A program made the position numbers and the translations under genes. A DNA stretch of 64,000 bases. Origin: Bipolaris cookei. Its lineage: Eukaryota > Ascomycota > Dothideomycetes > Pleosporales > Pleosporaceae. The stretch spans positions 413,475 to 477,474 of the forward strand of contig NRSV01000017.1 in assembly GCA_002286855.1 (NCBI GenBank), given 5' to 3'. Shown in pieces: positions 13,331 to 23,406 of this stretch. The notes beneath the pieces are model-generated. The model was not told where the DNA came from. It saw only the letters and a list, made by a program, of their open reading frames with translations, and searched no databases. Numbering within the stretch: the first letter of the stretch is position 1; every line of letters starts with the position of its first letter.

Positions 13331-13374
13331 TTACCATCTCAGTCACCATTGCTACCAACAATCCCACGGCAGAC

Positions 13375-13659
13375 ATGGGTGGCAACACTGAACATATAGC
13401 CGGCCACGGCTACCTCTCCCTCAGCCAGGCCGTCAACGTTGCTCAGAACAGTGAAGGTGGTGTCGACCAGCGCCTAGCTCGATTTCTTGAAAAACGCCTT
13501 GCCGAAGTCTGGGCAAAACTAAACGCTCATCCCGGATCTTACGTTCTTCCTCCAGACGAGTTTGCTCTCTTAAACTATTACCGCACACGGTTTGGAGACA
13601 ACGAGATCGTACAAAACGCCACTAAGCGCTTTTGGGATAATCACAAGGGCAGCCAATAG
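13375..13659 (+). CDS. Small protein of unknown function (94 aa)
   Basis: A single exon starts at ATG 13375 (MGGNTEHIAGHGYLSLSQAV) and ends at TAG 13657-13659. The predicted protein is soluble, with a charged helical middle (RLARFLEKRLAEVWAKL) and a tyrosine-rich second half (PDEFALLNYYRTRFGD). No signal peptide or membrane segment is visible. I do not recognise a named domain. The composition and codon use look protein-like, unlike the repeats upstream. The frame stays open upstream through the trinucleotide repeat to 13174, but only a TTG could start it there, so I chose the ATG. Confidence 0.65.
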   Translation: MGGNTEHIAGHGYLSLSQAVNVAQNSEGGVDQRLARFLEKRLAEVWAKLNAHPGSYVLPPDEFALLNYYRTRFGDNEIVQNATKRFWDNHKGSQ

Positions 13660-14026
13660 CCCGCCCGGCCTTTCTTCTTCCGACCCCACCAAACCACAAC
13701 CAGTTAAGAGCACAGCAAGCCTCCTCGGCCTGTGCCAGTATTGACTTTCGCCGCGACCATTTTTGTCTCAAGTTACCATTTGTTGCTTATTTGAGGAGAC
13801 GCCGCCTAGCCCTCTATTGATTGCCAAGGTACATAACACCTTCCTACTGTCAAGTACAGGCGCTCACACTCGTCAGAAAGCAGTTATAAATCGAACCGAT
13901 TTGCTTGTTTTGCGTTTCGACGTCGCACCAATATACCTGGAGTTTTTTTTCATTTCTTTCGCAAGATACCTCTAAGTACGGAATTTACGGCGTTGAGCAT
14001 CATACCACTACCGACCAGTCCTCGAG
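13660..14026. other. Intergenic region upstream of PNGase A-like gene
   Basis: Both neighbours are on the plus strand. The stretch should contain the 3' end of the small gene and the promoter of the PNGase A-like gene. Nothing else is seen. Confidence 0.5.
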
Positions 14027-16123
14027 ATGACACGGGGCATCATGCGTGGTCGGAGTTACGAGAGCGATGGAGTCTTTGGATGGCGTTATGGTGGATTGAT
14101 AGAACTGAGGGCGGCGTCGCTTGGACGAGCAACACTTAGCTCGGTCCTTATAACAATGTTTCTAATACTAATCACCCTGTCTCAATCCACCCCCGTTCTT
14201 CCCAAGGCCCCGACGAAGCCCCATGTTCATACTCCGCCATTCAGCGCCGGTACTGCCACCGACCTTCCCCTACTCCAGTGCCTACAGCCCATGCCGCCAG
14301 TCCTCAGTCCAATGGACGGGTGTCAAGAAATTATCATGAAGCACACTTTTGCCTACTCATACGGTCAGCCATTTGTCGGTGAATACAACCCACCTGACTG
14401 CAGCTTCAACAGGGTTACCTTCAACCTCACGGTCACTTCCGCCGGCCGACAATTTGACAGGCTTGGCCTTATGTTCCTTGATGACACCGAGGTCTTCCGG
14501 ACTTCAACTGCAGAGCCGACGCAGAACGGCATCATCTGGAGTTACGTCAAAGACATGAGCGGCTATTTGAGCCTGTTCAAGAAGCCACATAAAATCATTT
14601 TCGATCTAGGAAACCTAATTGATGATACATATACGGGCTCCTGGAATACGACGTTGACGGCAACTTTCTTTAGCGCGGAAGACGAGATTGAGCCAGCAGA
14701 TGTCATCATTCCAATTTCTGCTCGGAAGTCGGTCGATGATTCTTCAAGCGGATTTATTGTGCCGGAAACTAGAGCAGTCGACACAATCATGTTGCCGCAA
14801 AACGCTAAGAAAGCCGTGGTGACCATCTCCGCTTGCGGACAAGCTGCTGAGGAATTCTGGTGGAGCAACGTACTTTCTTCCGACACCAGTGTTTTTGAGA
14901 ATGATACAACACTATATGGCCACTCGCCCTTCCGAGAGATTCAAGTCCTAATTGATGGGCAGTTGGCTGGGGTTGCTTGGCCTTTTCCAGTCATCTTTAC
15001 TGGAGGCGTCGTCCCAGGGCTATGGCGACCAATCGTAGGAATCGATGCATTCGACCTCCAAGAAGACGAAATTGACATTACACCTTTCATAACATTACTC
15101 AATGATGGTAGAAATCATACATTCGAAATCCAGGTTCTTGGCATCGACGATGATGGGAGGGGCACAGGCACTTTCACGACAGCTATTGAATCAAATTGGG
15201 TCGTCACTGGCAAAGTCTTTGTCTGGCTTGACGCAAACAACAAGTCTCTAACGGGAACAGGACCCGTCTCAGGTTCATTCGCCTCTATCCAACTGACCTC
15301 TGCAACAAGGCAAGGGATGGATAGCACTGGTGTTTCCTCTTTGAATTACTCGGTCCAAGTGTCACGCAGCATATACATCGAGTCGACATTGGATACGGCC
15401 GATGGACGAAAGACGGCCATATGGAGCCAAAATTTAACTTTTTTAAATGTTGGAACGTTGAGCAACAAGGGAAACGATCAAATTGTGCATCAGTTTACTG
15501 CTGGTAAACAAGCTACACTAACAGGTTACTCAAGAAGTTTTGAGTACCCTCTTTGGGTCAATTCGTCCTACAATGCCCCGCCGAACGGCAATGTCAGCAT
15601 TGATGCAAGCATGCGGCGAGGAAAACAGATGCAGCAGCTGGGTGACCTAGCTTTTCCTAACAGTTGGAAGACGTTTGACTACACTCGCCTGCCAACAGTG
15701 CTTCCTACCAGCCGTGCTTTTCTTGGCTCCAACACGAACAACTCGCAGAATGGCACAGCATATTACCTGTCCATCCCTGCTCAAAAGAAGTCGTATAGCT
15801 TAGGTACCACGGAGCAGCATATGTCACTTAGCGGCGTTAGCACTGCACACGAGGGAACTGTGGTCCAGGATAGCACACGTGTCCCCGACCTAGCTGGGCA
15901 AGTCCGGTCAGCAAGATCCCTTCACCAGGAACTATACGAAAGGAGTATTGTAGCGGCCAACAACTCGGTCATGTATGATAGTGAAAGTTACGGTGGTCAA
16001 GTACGCGGTCATAGCACCTTTTCCGCTGCCCGTGAGCAGGAGGTCAATCGCGCCGGTCACGGTGGGGCGCGCGAGTTTGCGGCAAAGCCAATCAAAGGAG
16101 GACTAGGGCGGGGACCCGTTTAG
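14027..16123 (+). CDS. PNGase A-like peptide N-glycanase, membrane-anchored
   Basis: A single exon of 698 aa. A hydrophobic segment at about residues 36-54 (SSVLITMFLILITL) after a basic N-terminus suggests a signal anchor, with the rest in the secretory lumen or outside the cell. The body matches the peptide-N4-(N-acetyl-beta-glucosaminyl)asparagine amidase A family, seen in blocks such as CSFNRVTFNLTVTSAGRQFD, LGLMFLDDTEVFRTSTAEPT, the tract NGIIWSYVKDMSGYLSLFKKP, and REIQVLIDGQLAGVAWPFPV followed by IFTGGVVPGLWRPIVGIDAFD. Family members release N-glycans from glycopeptides. Many N-x-S/T sites are present, consistent with passage through the secretory route. The C-terminal tail after about residue 640 is less conserved. 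Confidence 0.9.
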   Translation: MTRGIMRGRSYESDGVFGWRYGGLIELRAASLGRATLSSVLITMFLILITLSQSTPVLPKAPTKPHVHTPPFSAGTATDLPLLQCLQPMPPVLSPMDGCQEIIMKHTFAYSYGQPFVGEYNPPDCSFNRVTFNLTVTSAGRQFDRLGLMFLDDTEVFRTSTAEPTQNGIIWSYVKDMSGYLSLFKKPHKIIFDLGNLIDDTYTGSWNTTLTATFFSAEDEIEPADVIIPISARKSVDDSSSGFIVPETRAVDTIMLPQNAKKAVVTISACGQAAEEFWWSNVLSSDTSVFENDTTLYGHSPFREIQVLIDGQLAGVAWPFPVIFTGGVVPGLWRPIVGIDAFDLQEDEIDITPFITLLNDGRNHTFEIQVLGIDDDGRGTGTFTTAIESNWVVTGKVFVWLDANNKSLTGTGPVSGSFASIQLTSATRQGMDSTGVSSLNYSVQVSRSIYIESTLDTADGRKTAIWSQNLTFLNVGTLSNKGNDQIVHQFTAGKQATLTGYSRSFEYPLWVNSSYNAPPNGNVSIDASMRRGKQMQQLGDLAFPNSWKTFDYTRLPTVLPTSRAFLGSNTNNSQNGTAYYLSIPAQKKSYSLGTTEQHMSLSGVSTAHEGTVVQDSTRVPDLAGQVRSARSLHQELYERSIVAANNSVMYDSESYGGQVRGHSTFSAAREQEVNRAGHGGAREFAAKPIKGGLGRGPV

Positions 16124-19100
16124 GCGGGAACTTTGACGAAGGTGGGGAGTAGGAGAAGAACAGTGTGGGAGTAGCCAAGGAAAGTCTACCGATGCCGTGT
16201 AAGCAGTACACTTGGATGGGCAGACAGTATGGCATAGCATGTGAGTAGGGAGCATTTAGGGCAGTTTTCTGCTGGTGCCATGGAAATTAGCATGTCTGGT
16301 AATAAACCGGTAACTGTCATGTCGCTTTGGGATAGGGGGCAATGGTCTTGCAAGCGATGTCTTTCATTTTCTTCATTTATAGTAGTTCGCTTAACTTGGT
16401 AGTCCCACCGCATGTATAGTGCATGTACACATCTCCATTGTCACAATACGCCATTAATCAGCAATCAAAACGCACGCCATGCGCGCTCTTGGTTGTGCTC
16501 TGGATCATGCTCTCGCGATCAAAGCATGTCGATCTTACCGATTCTAAGGGAGGCCCATGCGAATGCACCATTCAAAAGCGGTGTCCCTGACGCAGACGAC
16601 AAGCGGCTGCAGTGACTGCATCCGCAGAGGCAAAAAAATTAAACAACAAGGCCAAAAAGAGCACAGACATACTAATTATCTCCCTTTCGCCACACTTTGT
16701 GTCTTGGCTCCTGGGCATTCGTGCGTTCCTAAGTCAAAAACGCGTCACGCTGCGCCACTAAATCTCCGTGCTCTTTGACCACCACATCGGTCCCGGGTTA
16801 CAAAGTTCCACAGTATGCCAATTTGCAAATCTTATAAGCAGAATAGGCCCTTGCTAAGCACAGTAGTCTTCTAGGCGAAAGCCTTAACAACCATGTAAAC
16901 TTTCGCTTACAACAGGGCATCTGCCGCCTGAGAGTCCATGTTCATGCAGCTGCCGCTTCACCCCCAATACCAATCTTTTTTTTGGATGCACGGAAATTCG
17001 GGGATGCATGTATCCGACGGCGACTTGTGATGTGCTATACTTACATACGTACTGTACATCATGGCCAGGCATTGGGGAGGAGGGGAGAGCATCTCACGGT
17101 CGACTTGGTTTGACAGTATTTCACCGCGCCGGGCGTAACCAGAACTTAACGCATGCGGCATACCGAAACGGCATTCTTTGTGTGATGTTTTTCTTTTCCA
17201 AACTAGGCTTGCAGTGCTGTGGCTAGTGGCGTTGCGAAGCGCCCCCTCCCCCCTCACCCGTCTGGGTACCATGCCGTCTCTTGCGCATTTGGAGCGATAA
17301 TGTCCGCCCTTGCTATAACCGGGCTCTTTGTGTGAGTAGGTAGGTTCGCCTGAAACCCGGTCGCAGGCACAAGCGAAGGCGAAGATGTGGGGAATGCATG
17401 CAGGCAAAGCAGACGCCTTAGGTCGCATGTGCCTTACTTGATACTATAATACCACACGCCTCAGATAAGTACAAAGCGACCAACGATACCTTCTCTGCGG
17501 GCAATTGCTGGCGCTTGGTTCCTTTCGGCGTCGGAGCCAAACATGCCGGTAGTTGCATTGGCGCGCTTAAATGGCAATTTCCAACTCGTCCCGATCCAAG
17601 CGTGGTCGTTTGCTTGACGCGCGCTCCCGTAGGGTGCGTGTAGGCGGGAGATTTGCAGTGGATCCGTGCAGGCGCCACGTCCCCTCGTGGCAAGCCTGAA
17701 ACGCGGGTAATGTGCTTTGGACCACGGCCGCGTTGCTGCTAAGGCTTGCATGCATTATTTCGAGGTTTTCATATACCTCACGCGACACGAGCTGGAGGGG
17801 CGCCGCTGCCTCCGGCCTGACTACCTACCCACCGCCCCAGGGGTGCAGTTCGAAATCTTTAAAGTTTTGCTCCTCGGCACGATGATGTCATGGCTCTGGA
17901 CAAGAAACAAAAATTCCACTCCGGCCCTGCGCTTCTCGGCACTTTGTCCTCGCAACCCGCCCAACTCTCTTTCCCGCGCCCTTTTTAGCTCACAGGCATT
18001 GCGTACTACCCTGAGGCAGATCAATCGTATTGGGAAAGTGCAATCCGGATTTGGTGAGAAGACCCATGACTATTGGACGGGATTATACCTCAGCGCTGCA
18101 AAAAAAGCGAATTCCATAGCCTCTCATGGCACGCCAGGGATGGTCCACACTGCCGTGTTTTCCAACCTTGGATGCCGAACACGCCTCGAATTTTGATTGT
18201 CAATCCGAAATGCCCCTTCAAGATACGCCCTTTCCTGTCGCCATCCGGGTTGTTGGTCGTCGGTTGTAAGCCATTGGACTCACAGCTAACTGCATACATA
18301 TACAAATTTGGCACATAAAGGCTGGTGCTGTGATCGATAGACAAAACTCGCGTATCGCTACTGACAGCTGTCACGATTCCAATACTCGCCTACTCAACCC
18401 TATGGAGATCCTAGATTTAACATTCGGAATAGCCGAGGGACGCGGACGAGTAAGTAATTGACAGGTCGGCACAAGCGATTTAGCTGTACTTTGTGACAAA
18501 GAAATAGGGTTTGGAGACAGACAAGCAATGTGGCAGCTCGTGGTGTTGAACATGAAAGTGATGGCCGCACGCCGTTCCACGCCTAAACCATGCCGCGGCC
18601 CACCATTGAAAACGGCCGACTAGCGCTGCTGCTGGAACATGCACACACACACACTTACCTACTTAGCATATACCTACCATTCGTTGGTATTATGAGCATC
18701 ATCGTTGTACCTAGCTGGAGTTGCAGCTGAGAAACCTTGTACTCAGCCACCAGCGATCAAGTAGTGCTAGCCATATTCCACCTGGTTTGGGAGTAGCTAC
18801 GGCACACGGAAGCTCACATCCCCCGATCTTTCGCCATCACAGCAGTTATACGCCCGGACCAATCATAATAAAAAGCGCCTTCTTCCAATGCCAGATCAAT
18901 GGTCCCTCTGCTACGGTGCATGACTCTCCAGCACCATAAGCCATCGATCGGATGAGCAGCCCCTCCCCACTTCCGCATGCGTTATGCGGTAATACAACGT
19001 GTACATTTCTCGGACTTTATTTTGAACCCCTCTCCCAAAGACGAAAGCATGCATATACTGCAGGGACTCTTGGGCTCATTTCCCGGCATTCCCACACTGT

Positions 19101-19767
19101 GGCGGGGATAAAAGGAGATCTAGAAGTAATGAACAGTCGGTCATCAGAAGCACATCAGCCCACTTTCCGGGGGGGGCTTACTTGACGCCAAAGCCTTAGG
19201 GAAACTTTATTTTTGAAGTTTCGGTGCCTCGGCGCAAATGCTATGGCTTGCAAAGAGTGTGTTTGGCTTGTGGTAATCAATAGAAGGGCCGGCCGGATTG
19301 CTCTAGCCAGACCGACTGCTTACACAAGACAAAGAGGTCTGGCCAGACTACGAGCAGGCTTACTTGTATGTTTGTGTATAATATACACGTAGCGAAAATG
19401 TATTAGAGCTAGTTATGGTGTCTAGTCTAGGAATGGACCAGGGCTTACTACGGAATACTTGTCTAATATATTAGTTAATAAAGAAACTGTACGGCTATTC
19501 GGTTGGCGTTGGTAAGGTGTCTAAGCTAAAAATCTCGTTTATCGGTATAGTTTATTTAGAGAGGAGAAGCTGATAGTGGTAGATAAGTAGTAGGATCGGA
19601 TTTCGCTGCATCGGTCACATAGTTATTGGTACTCTGAGATCTAGACCCAGATAGCTTACCGTGAATTTTACCGGCATAATATTCAAAAGTCTTTCGTCAT
19701 TTCCTTGCTTTGATTGAATGGCTGCAGACCAAAGAAAACATGCTTGGTGATTTCATCACGTTACTAT

Positions 19768-19783
19768 CACGTGTAGTCACGTG
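19768..19783. promoter_or_regulatory. Two adjacent CACGTG E-boxes
   Basis: CACGTG occurs at 19768-19773 and again at 19778-19783, about 370 bases before the transporter start. CACGTG is the core site of bHLH regulators in fungi. That it controls this gene is inference. Confidence 0.3.
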
Positions 19784-19885
19784 CGTGAACAGACGTCATC
19801 ATGAAGACGTTGTCTGGAACCACGGCGGGTTCTGACCAATTGCTAAAAGATGGACTCGAGCGGCTTGGTACACTACCGATCAAAG

Positions 19886-19893
19886 TATAAATA
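19886..19893 (+). promoter_or_regulatory. TATA-like box (TATAAATA)
   Basis: TATAAATA lies 253 bases upstream of the transporter ATG. The spacing would imply a long 5' leader, so this is a candidate only. Confidence 0.25.
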
Positions 19894-20145
19894 TTTCCGC
19901 AAACTAGTGAGTCCGCTATGGAACGAACGTATGGGGGACGATGGGAATCAATGGGAAAAGATAGGGAACTGTGGGGGTCGCTGCGTTATCGATGCTTATG
20001 ACTCGTTGACTTGGTAGCCGCCCTCCTCGTTTTCGCGTGGCGTCTATAGCTGATTGATCCAACACCTTTCGTTCAGCTTCCACTATGTCTCAATGTCTTC
20101 GTCACTGCCCTCCAGCCATCTGTCCGGATTATTACACTAGACACC

Positions 20146-21820
20146 ATGGACCAGCCAACACCCCCAAAATTCATCACAGACGATGGTAAGACTGCACAGC
20201 AACATCGAGAGCCTAGACTCGTAGCTGAGCCTACTTTTAAACCCGGAGATAAGGCCGAAAACACACTAATGGTCAATCGTGGGGCAGTTCGTGTGTCGTC
20301 CCCAGATCCCTCCCTGGTCTCGATAAACGATTCCAACAATGTACGAATTGGCCGAACCCCAGATCGTGTTCCTTTTTGTCATGGGAGACAGTTGTCTCGT
20401 TCTCCTAGCCCCCCACGGACTGTGAAGGGCAAGATACAAACTTCGTGGACAGCCAACAAAGGTTTAGCTCTCGTTTTGATTTCACAGCTGTTTGGCACAC
20501 TGATGAATGTCACAACACGCATGTTGGAAATGGAAGGCAACAATGGTAAATCGCTTCCTCTGAGATTAAGTTTCTATGCTTGCTAACTGCAAATTAGGCA
20601 ATGGCTATCATCCGTTCCAGATACTCTTTGTTAGGATGAGCATAACAGTCATATGTTCTTCTCTATACATGTGGTATAAGAAGACGGAGCATTTTCCATT
20701 CGGCATGAAGGAAGTACGCCCGCTACTGATAGCCCGAGGTCTGACTGGCTTCTTTGGCGTCTTTGGCATGTATTGTAAGTAATGAGCTCCACTCATGGGT
20801 TACTCACGTGGATGAAAGGATTTGTTGAAAGTCTTCTGGACCGGCTTAGTCTCGGAGTTTACACTTACTCAGGGAGCCTTGTTTGCTTTCTTTTGGACTT
20901 TTACTATAATATCTATGAACTTTAATGATAGATCATAGTGCTAACTTTTCGCAGATTCTTTGATGTATCTTCCCCTTTCTGATGCAACAGTCATCACTTT
21001 TCTCGCACCTAGTCTTGCATGCTGGGCATGCTCCTATCTCATCGATGACCCATTCACCCGGATGGAACAGATCGCAGCATACGTCTCGCTCTTCGGCGTT
21101 GTTTTGATTGCACGGCCCGTCTCCCTTTTTGCCGCTCTTTCTCATTCTCCAGAGATAGTATCACCTGTCAGCGCCAACCCAGATTCGCTTCTTGCGAACA
21201 CAACTACTGCATCGCCAGGCCGCGTTGCTGCAGATTACGATTCCGTGACTCCCAAACAAAGAGCAATGGCAGTAGGGATAGCCATGCTTGGTGTTTTTGG
21301 CGCCGCTGGAGCCTACACAACTATTCGCTGGATTGGCAAACGCGCCCATCCCCTTATCACTGTCAATTATTTTGGAGCCTGGTGCACGATTGTCAGTATT
21401 GTAGCCATACTTACCATGCCAGAGGTCGGCTTTGTACTTCCAAGCAACCTCGCTGACTGGTGTTATCTGATATTCCTCGGTATCTGCGGCTTCATCATGG
21501 TACGTTTTGTAGTTTCCTCTTTGATACTATTCTATTAACATTACCAGCAATTTCTCTTAGCAGCCGGCCTGCAATATGAGAAGTCATCTCGTGCTACCAA
21601 TATGATTTACATGCAAATGTTGTTCGCTCTCACGTTTGACAAGCTCATTTGGGGCACAACGCCTGGCGCCCTTTCCATAATTGGCTCTTCACTCATTCTA
21701 GGCTCTGCGATTTATGTTGCCATGAATAAGGAGCATTCGAACAAGGTTGCACCAAGGGAGAGAGGAAATGGAGAGGAAGAGATGGGGCTGATGAGTCCGG
21801 TTTATGATAATGAGCAATGA
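20146..21820 (+). CDS. EamA/DMT-family membrane transporter (SLC35G-like)
   Basis: Four exons, 20146-20545, 20598-20774, 20955-21499 and 21548-21820, give 464 aa. Introns are 52, 180 and 48 nt; the first has a GCTAAC branch. After a polar N-terminus of about 100 residues come about ten hydrophobic segments arranged as two EamA repeats. Family landmarks are HPFQILFVRM, ARGLTGFFGVFGMYYSLMYL and LPLSDATVITFLAP in the first half, and ANTMIYMQM-like and GSSLILGSAIYVA segments in the second. The MYY-SLMYLPL junction across the 180-nt intron restores a conserved block, which supports that join. Members move small metabolites across membranes; the substrate is unknown. The soluble C-tail is acidic (EEEMGLMSP). 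Confidence 0.88.
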
Positions 21821-22602
21821 GACCATGGCGATACGGATGTACAGATGAAGTCCTTGAGATGATGTTTTGATGATAGGATATGGCATTTGTATAGTGAAAG
21901 ATTGCTTGCATTTGGAAAATAACAAGTATCCAGTACATAATGAGGAATTGCATAATGACAGACGTACGAGCAACAATCCTATAGTCAGCTTTTTACTAAG
22001 AACACGCGCATTGGGTTTCGTGCATGCTTCGTTGACTACGAAGAACGCGAAACAAATGCATGATTTCTAAACCATTACCAAATTTGTATACTGGAATTTC
22101 ACCCTGCACGCACCAAATGCAGTTTATACATGTAACATACCGGTCTTCGCACACATCCTAATCGGGGCATTCTCATCGGATTGCAAGGAGTTAATGTAAG
22201 CAGCCACAATACCGAAACCGCCGGTGGTGTTAAGTAGTAACCCCACTTCGTCAACAAGAGAACAGTCTCATCCCAATATCCAACACCCGACGTACTCGTA
22301 GAAATACTAATTTTATAAGTCTGTACTGCAATAAAATCTCACACATCTCATCATCCAATCCTCCTTGCGCAATTACCTAAATTCTTCGAAGCCCCGGTCA
22401 TGCTCAAGGCCGCTCGCTAAACAAGCCTGGGTCCGTCCTAACCCCCTCATTAGCCGACCGGTAGAGAGTAGCACAAGTGAATTCTATTTGCCTAGAACAC
22501 TAGACGGAAAGAACAATTAGCACTAACAATATACATTTAGCAAAACCAAAATTCTCCATCGCAACTCAAAACCGAAGCGCATTCAGCGCTTTCGTTAAAA
22601 CA
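21821..22602. other. Intergenic region between transporter and tRNA
   Basis: No gene is seen. The stretch is AT-rich and holds the transporter 3' end and the tRNA 5' flank. Confidence 0.45.
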
Positions 22603-22693
22603 TCCTCCGTGGCGCAATTGGCTAGCGCGTCTGACTGTTACAACATTCTTGTAGCGTATCAGGAGGTTGAAAGTTCGAGCCTTTCCGGGGGAG
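22603..22693 (+). tRNA. tRNA-Asn (GTT) with a 17-nt intron
   Basis: The sequence folds as a full cloverleaf. The acceptor stem TCCTCCG pairs with CGGGGGA (one T-G pair). The D stem is GCGC/GCGC, the anticodon stem TCTGA/TCAGG, and the T arm GAAAG-TTCGAGC-CTTTC; the discriminator base is G. The anticodon loop is CTGTTA/A with anticodon GTT, interrupted one base 3' of the anticodon by an intron at 22641-22657, the canonical position for nuclear tRNA introns. A T-rich stretch from about 22700 can serve as the Pol III terminator. Confidence 0.92.
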
Positions 22694-23406
22694 TTGATAT
22701 TTTTTTCTCTCATTTCTCTTTTTTATACTTTCCATCCCTTGCTAGCTAGTCTTGACATACTAATAACACGACCTTGCTTTTAATTTGATAAAGCTGCAGA
22801 ATAGGTTTTTGTCATGAGCTGTCTATACTAGTTTGGTGTAAGTATGTAACGATCGGATATTTTTATTCTTTACATGGTTCAACGTTGTTGCTTTGTTGCA
22901 TGGACCCTTAGATCGCTGTCATGGTTGTACCATGCATGCATATTGGCTTAGGCGTTTTAGACAGTAAGACCTTTAGGGCCTTTTTTCTCTCTAGTTCTTC
23001 CCGCCATTACTTGGCTTTGTCTCACAACCAGCTCTTGAGAGCTGATTTTTTCCATGGCGCCCAGATTACCTTCGGGCATACGGAACAACGGAACATACAC
23101 TTTGGTTTGGGTGTTTTTTTTTGTGACATCTGAGGTGCATATTTACATCCTAGACTGTGCTAGCTGGGGGGAATCTTGTTCGTGTGTGTGTGTGTGTGAG
23201 GGAGGGGGGGGAGGGGTGATTTGGTGTCCACTGTGCTGTGCAGGGATGGTTGCAATCCTGGTAGTATATGTATGCACGATCGATACGGTGTTACATTGAG
23301 AAACCAAATCAAGACAACCGGCTTGTTTCTTATTAGACTTCTCCCTCCTTCATCTTCACGCTTTGACCCTCTTGACCTAGTCCCCAGACTGACTACGATC
23401 AAGGGT
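22694..23406. other. Intergenic region after tRNA-Asn
   Basis: A short GT-run and G-rich patch occurs near 23183-23218. Otherwise nothing is supportable. The right end holds the 3' end of the RING gene. Confidence 0.45.

Larger units (their letters stand above)
16124..20145. other. Gene-free stretch of about 4 kb
   Basis: Only short frames lacking motifs are present; the largest is 159 codons at 17717-18196 with no recognisable feature. The part at about 19,200-19,700 looks AT-richer and may be old, degraded repeat, but I cannot name an element. A short imperfect hairpin (arms GCCAGACC / GGTCTGGC) lies near 19,300-19,350. The right end holds the promoter of the transporter at 20146. Confidence 0.4.

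Noticed and set aside
13174..13374. Poly-threonine N-terminal extension of the 94-aa gene
   Set aside because: The frame is open but no ATG lies upstream; the first usable start is ATG 13375. Kept only as a finding.
17717..18196. 159-codon open frame in the 4-kb gap
   Set aside because: No domain, no signal or membrane features, no plausible introns, and overlapped by similar frames on the other strand.
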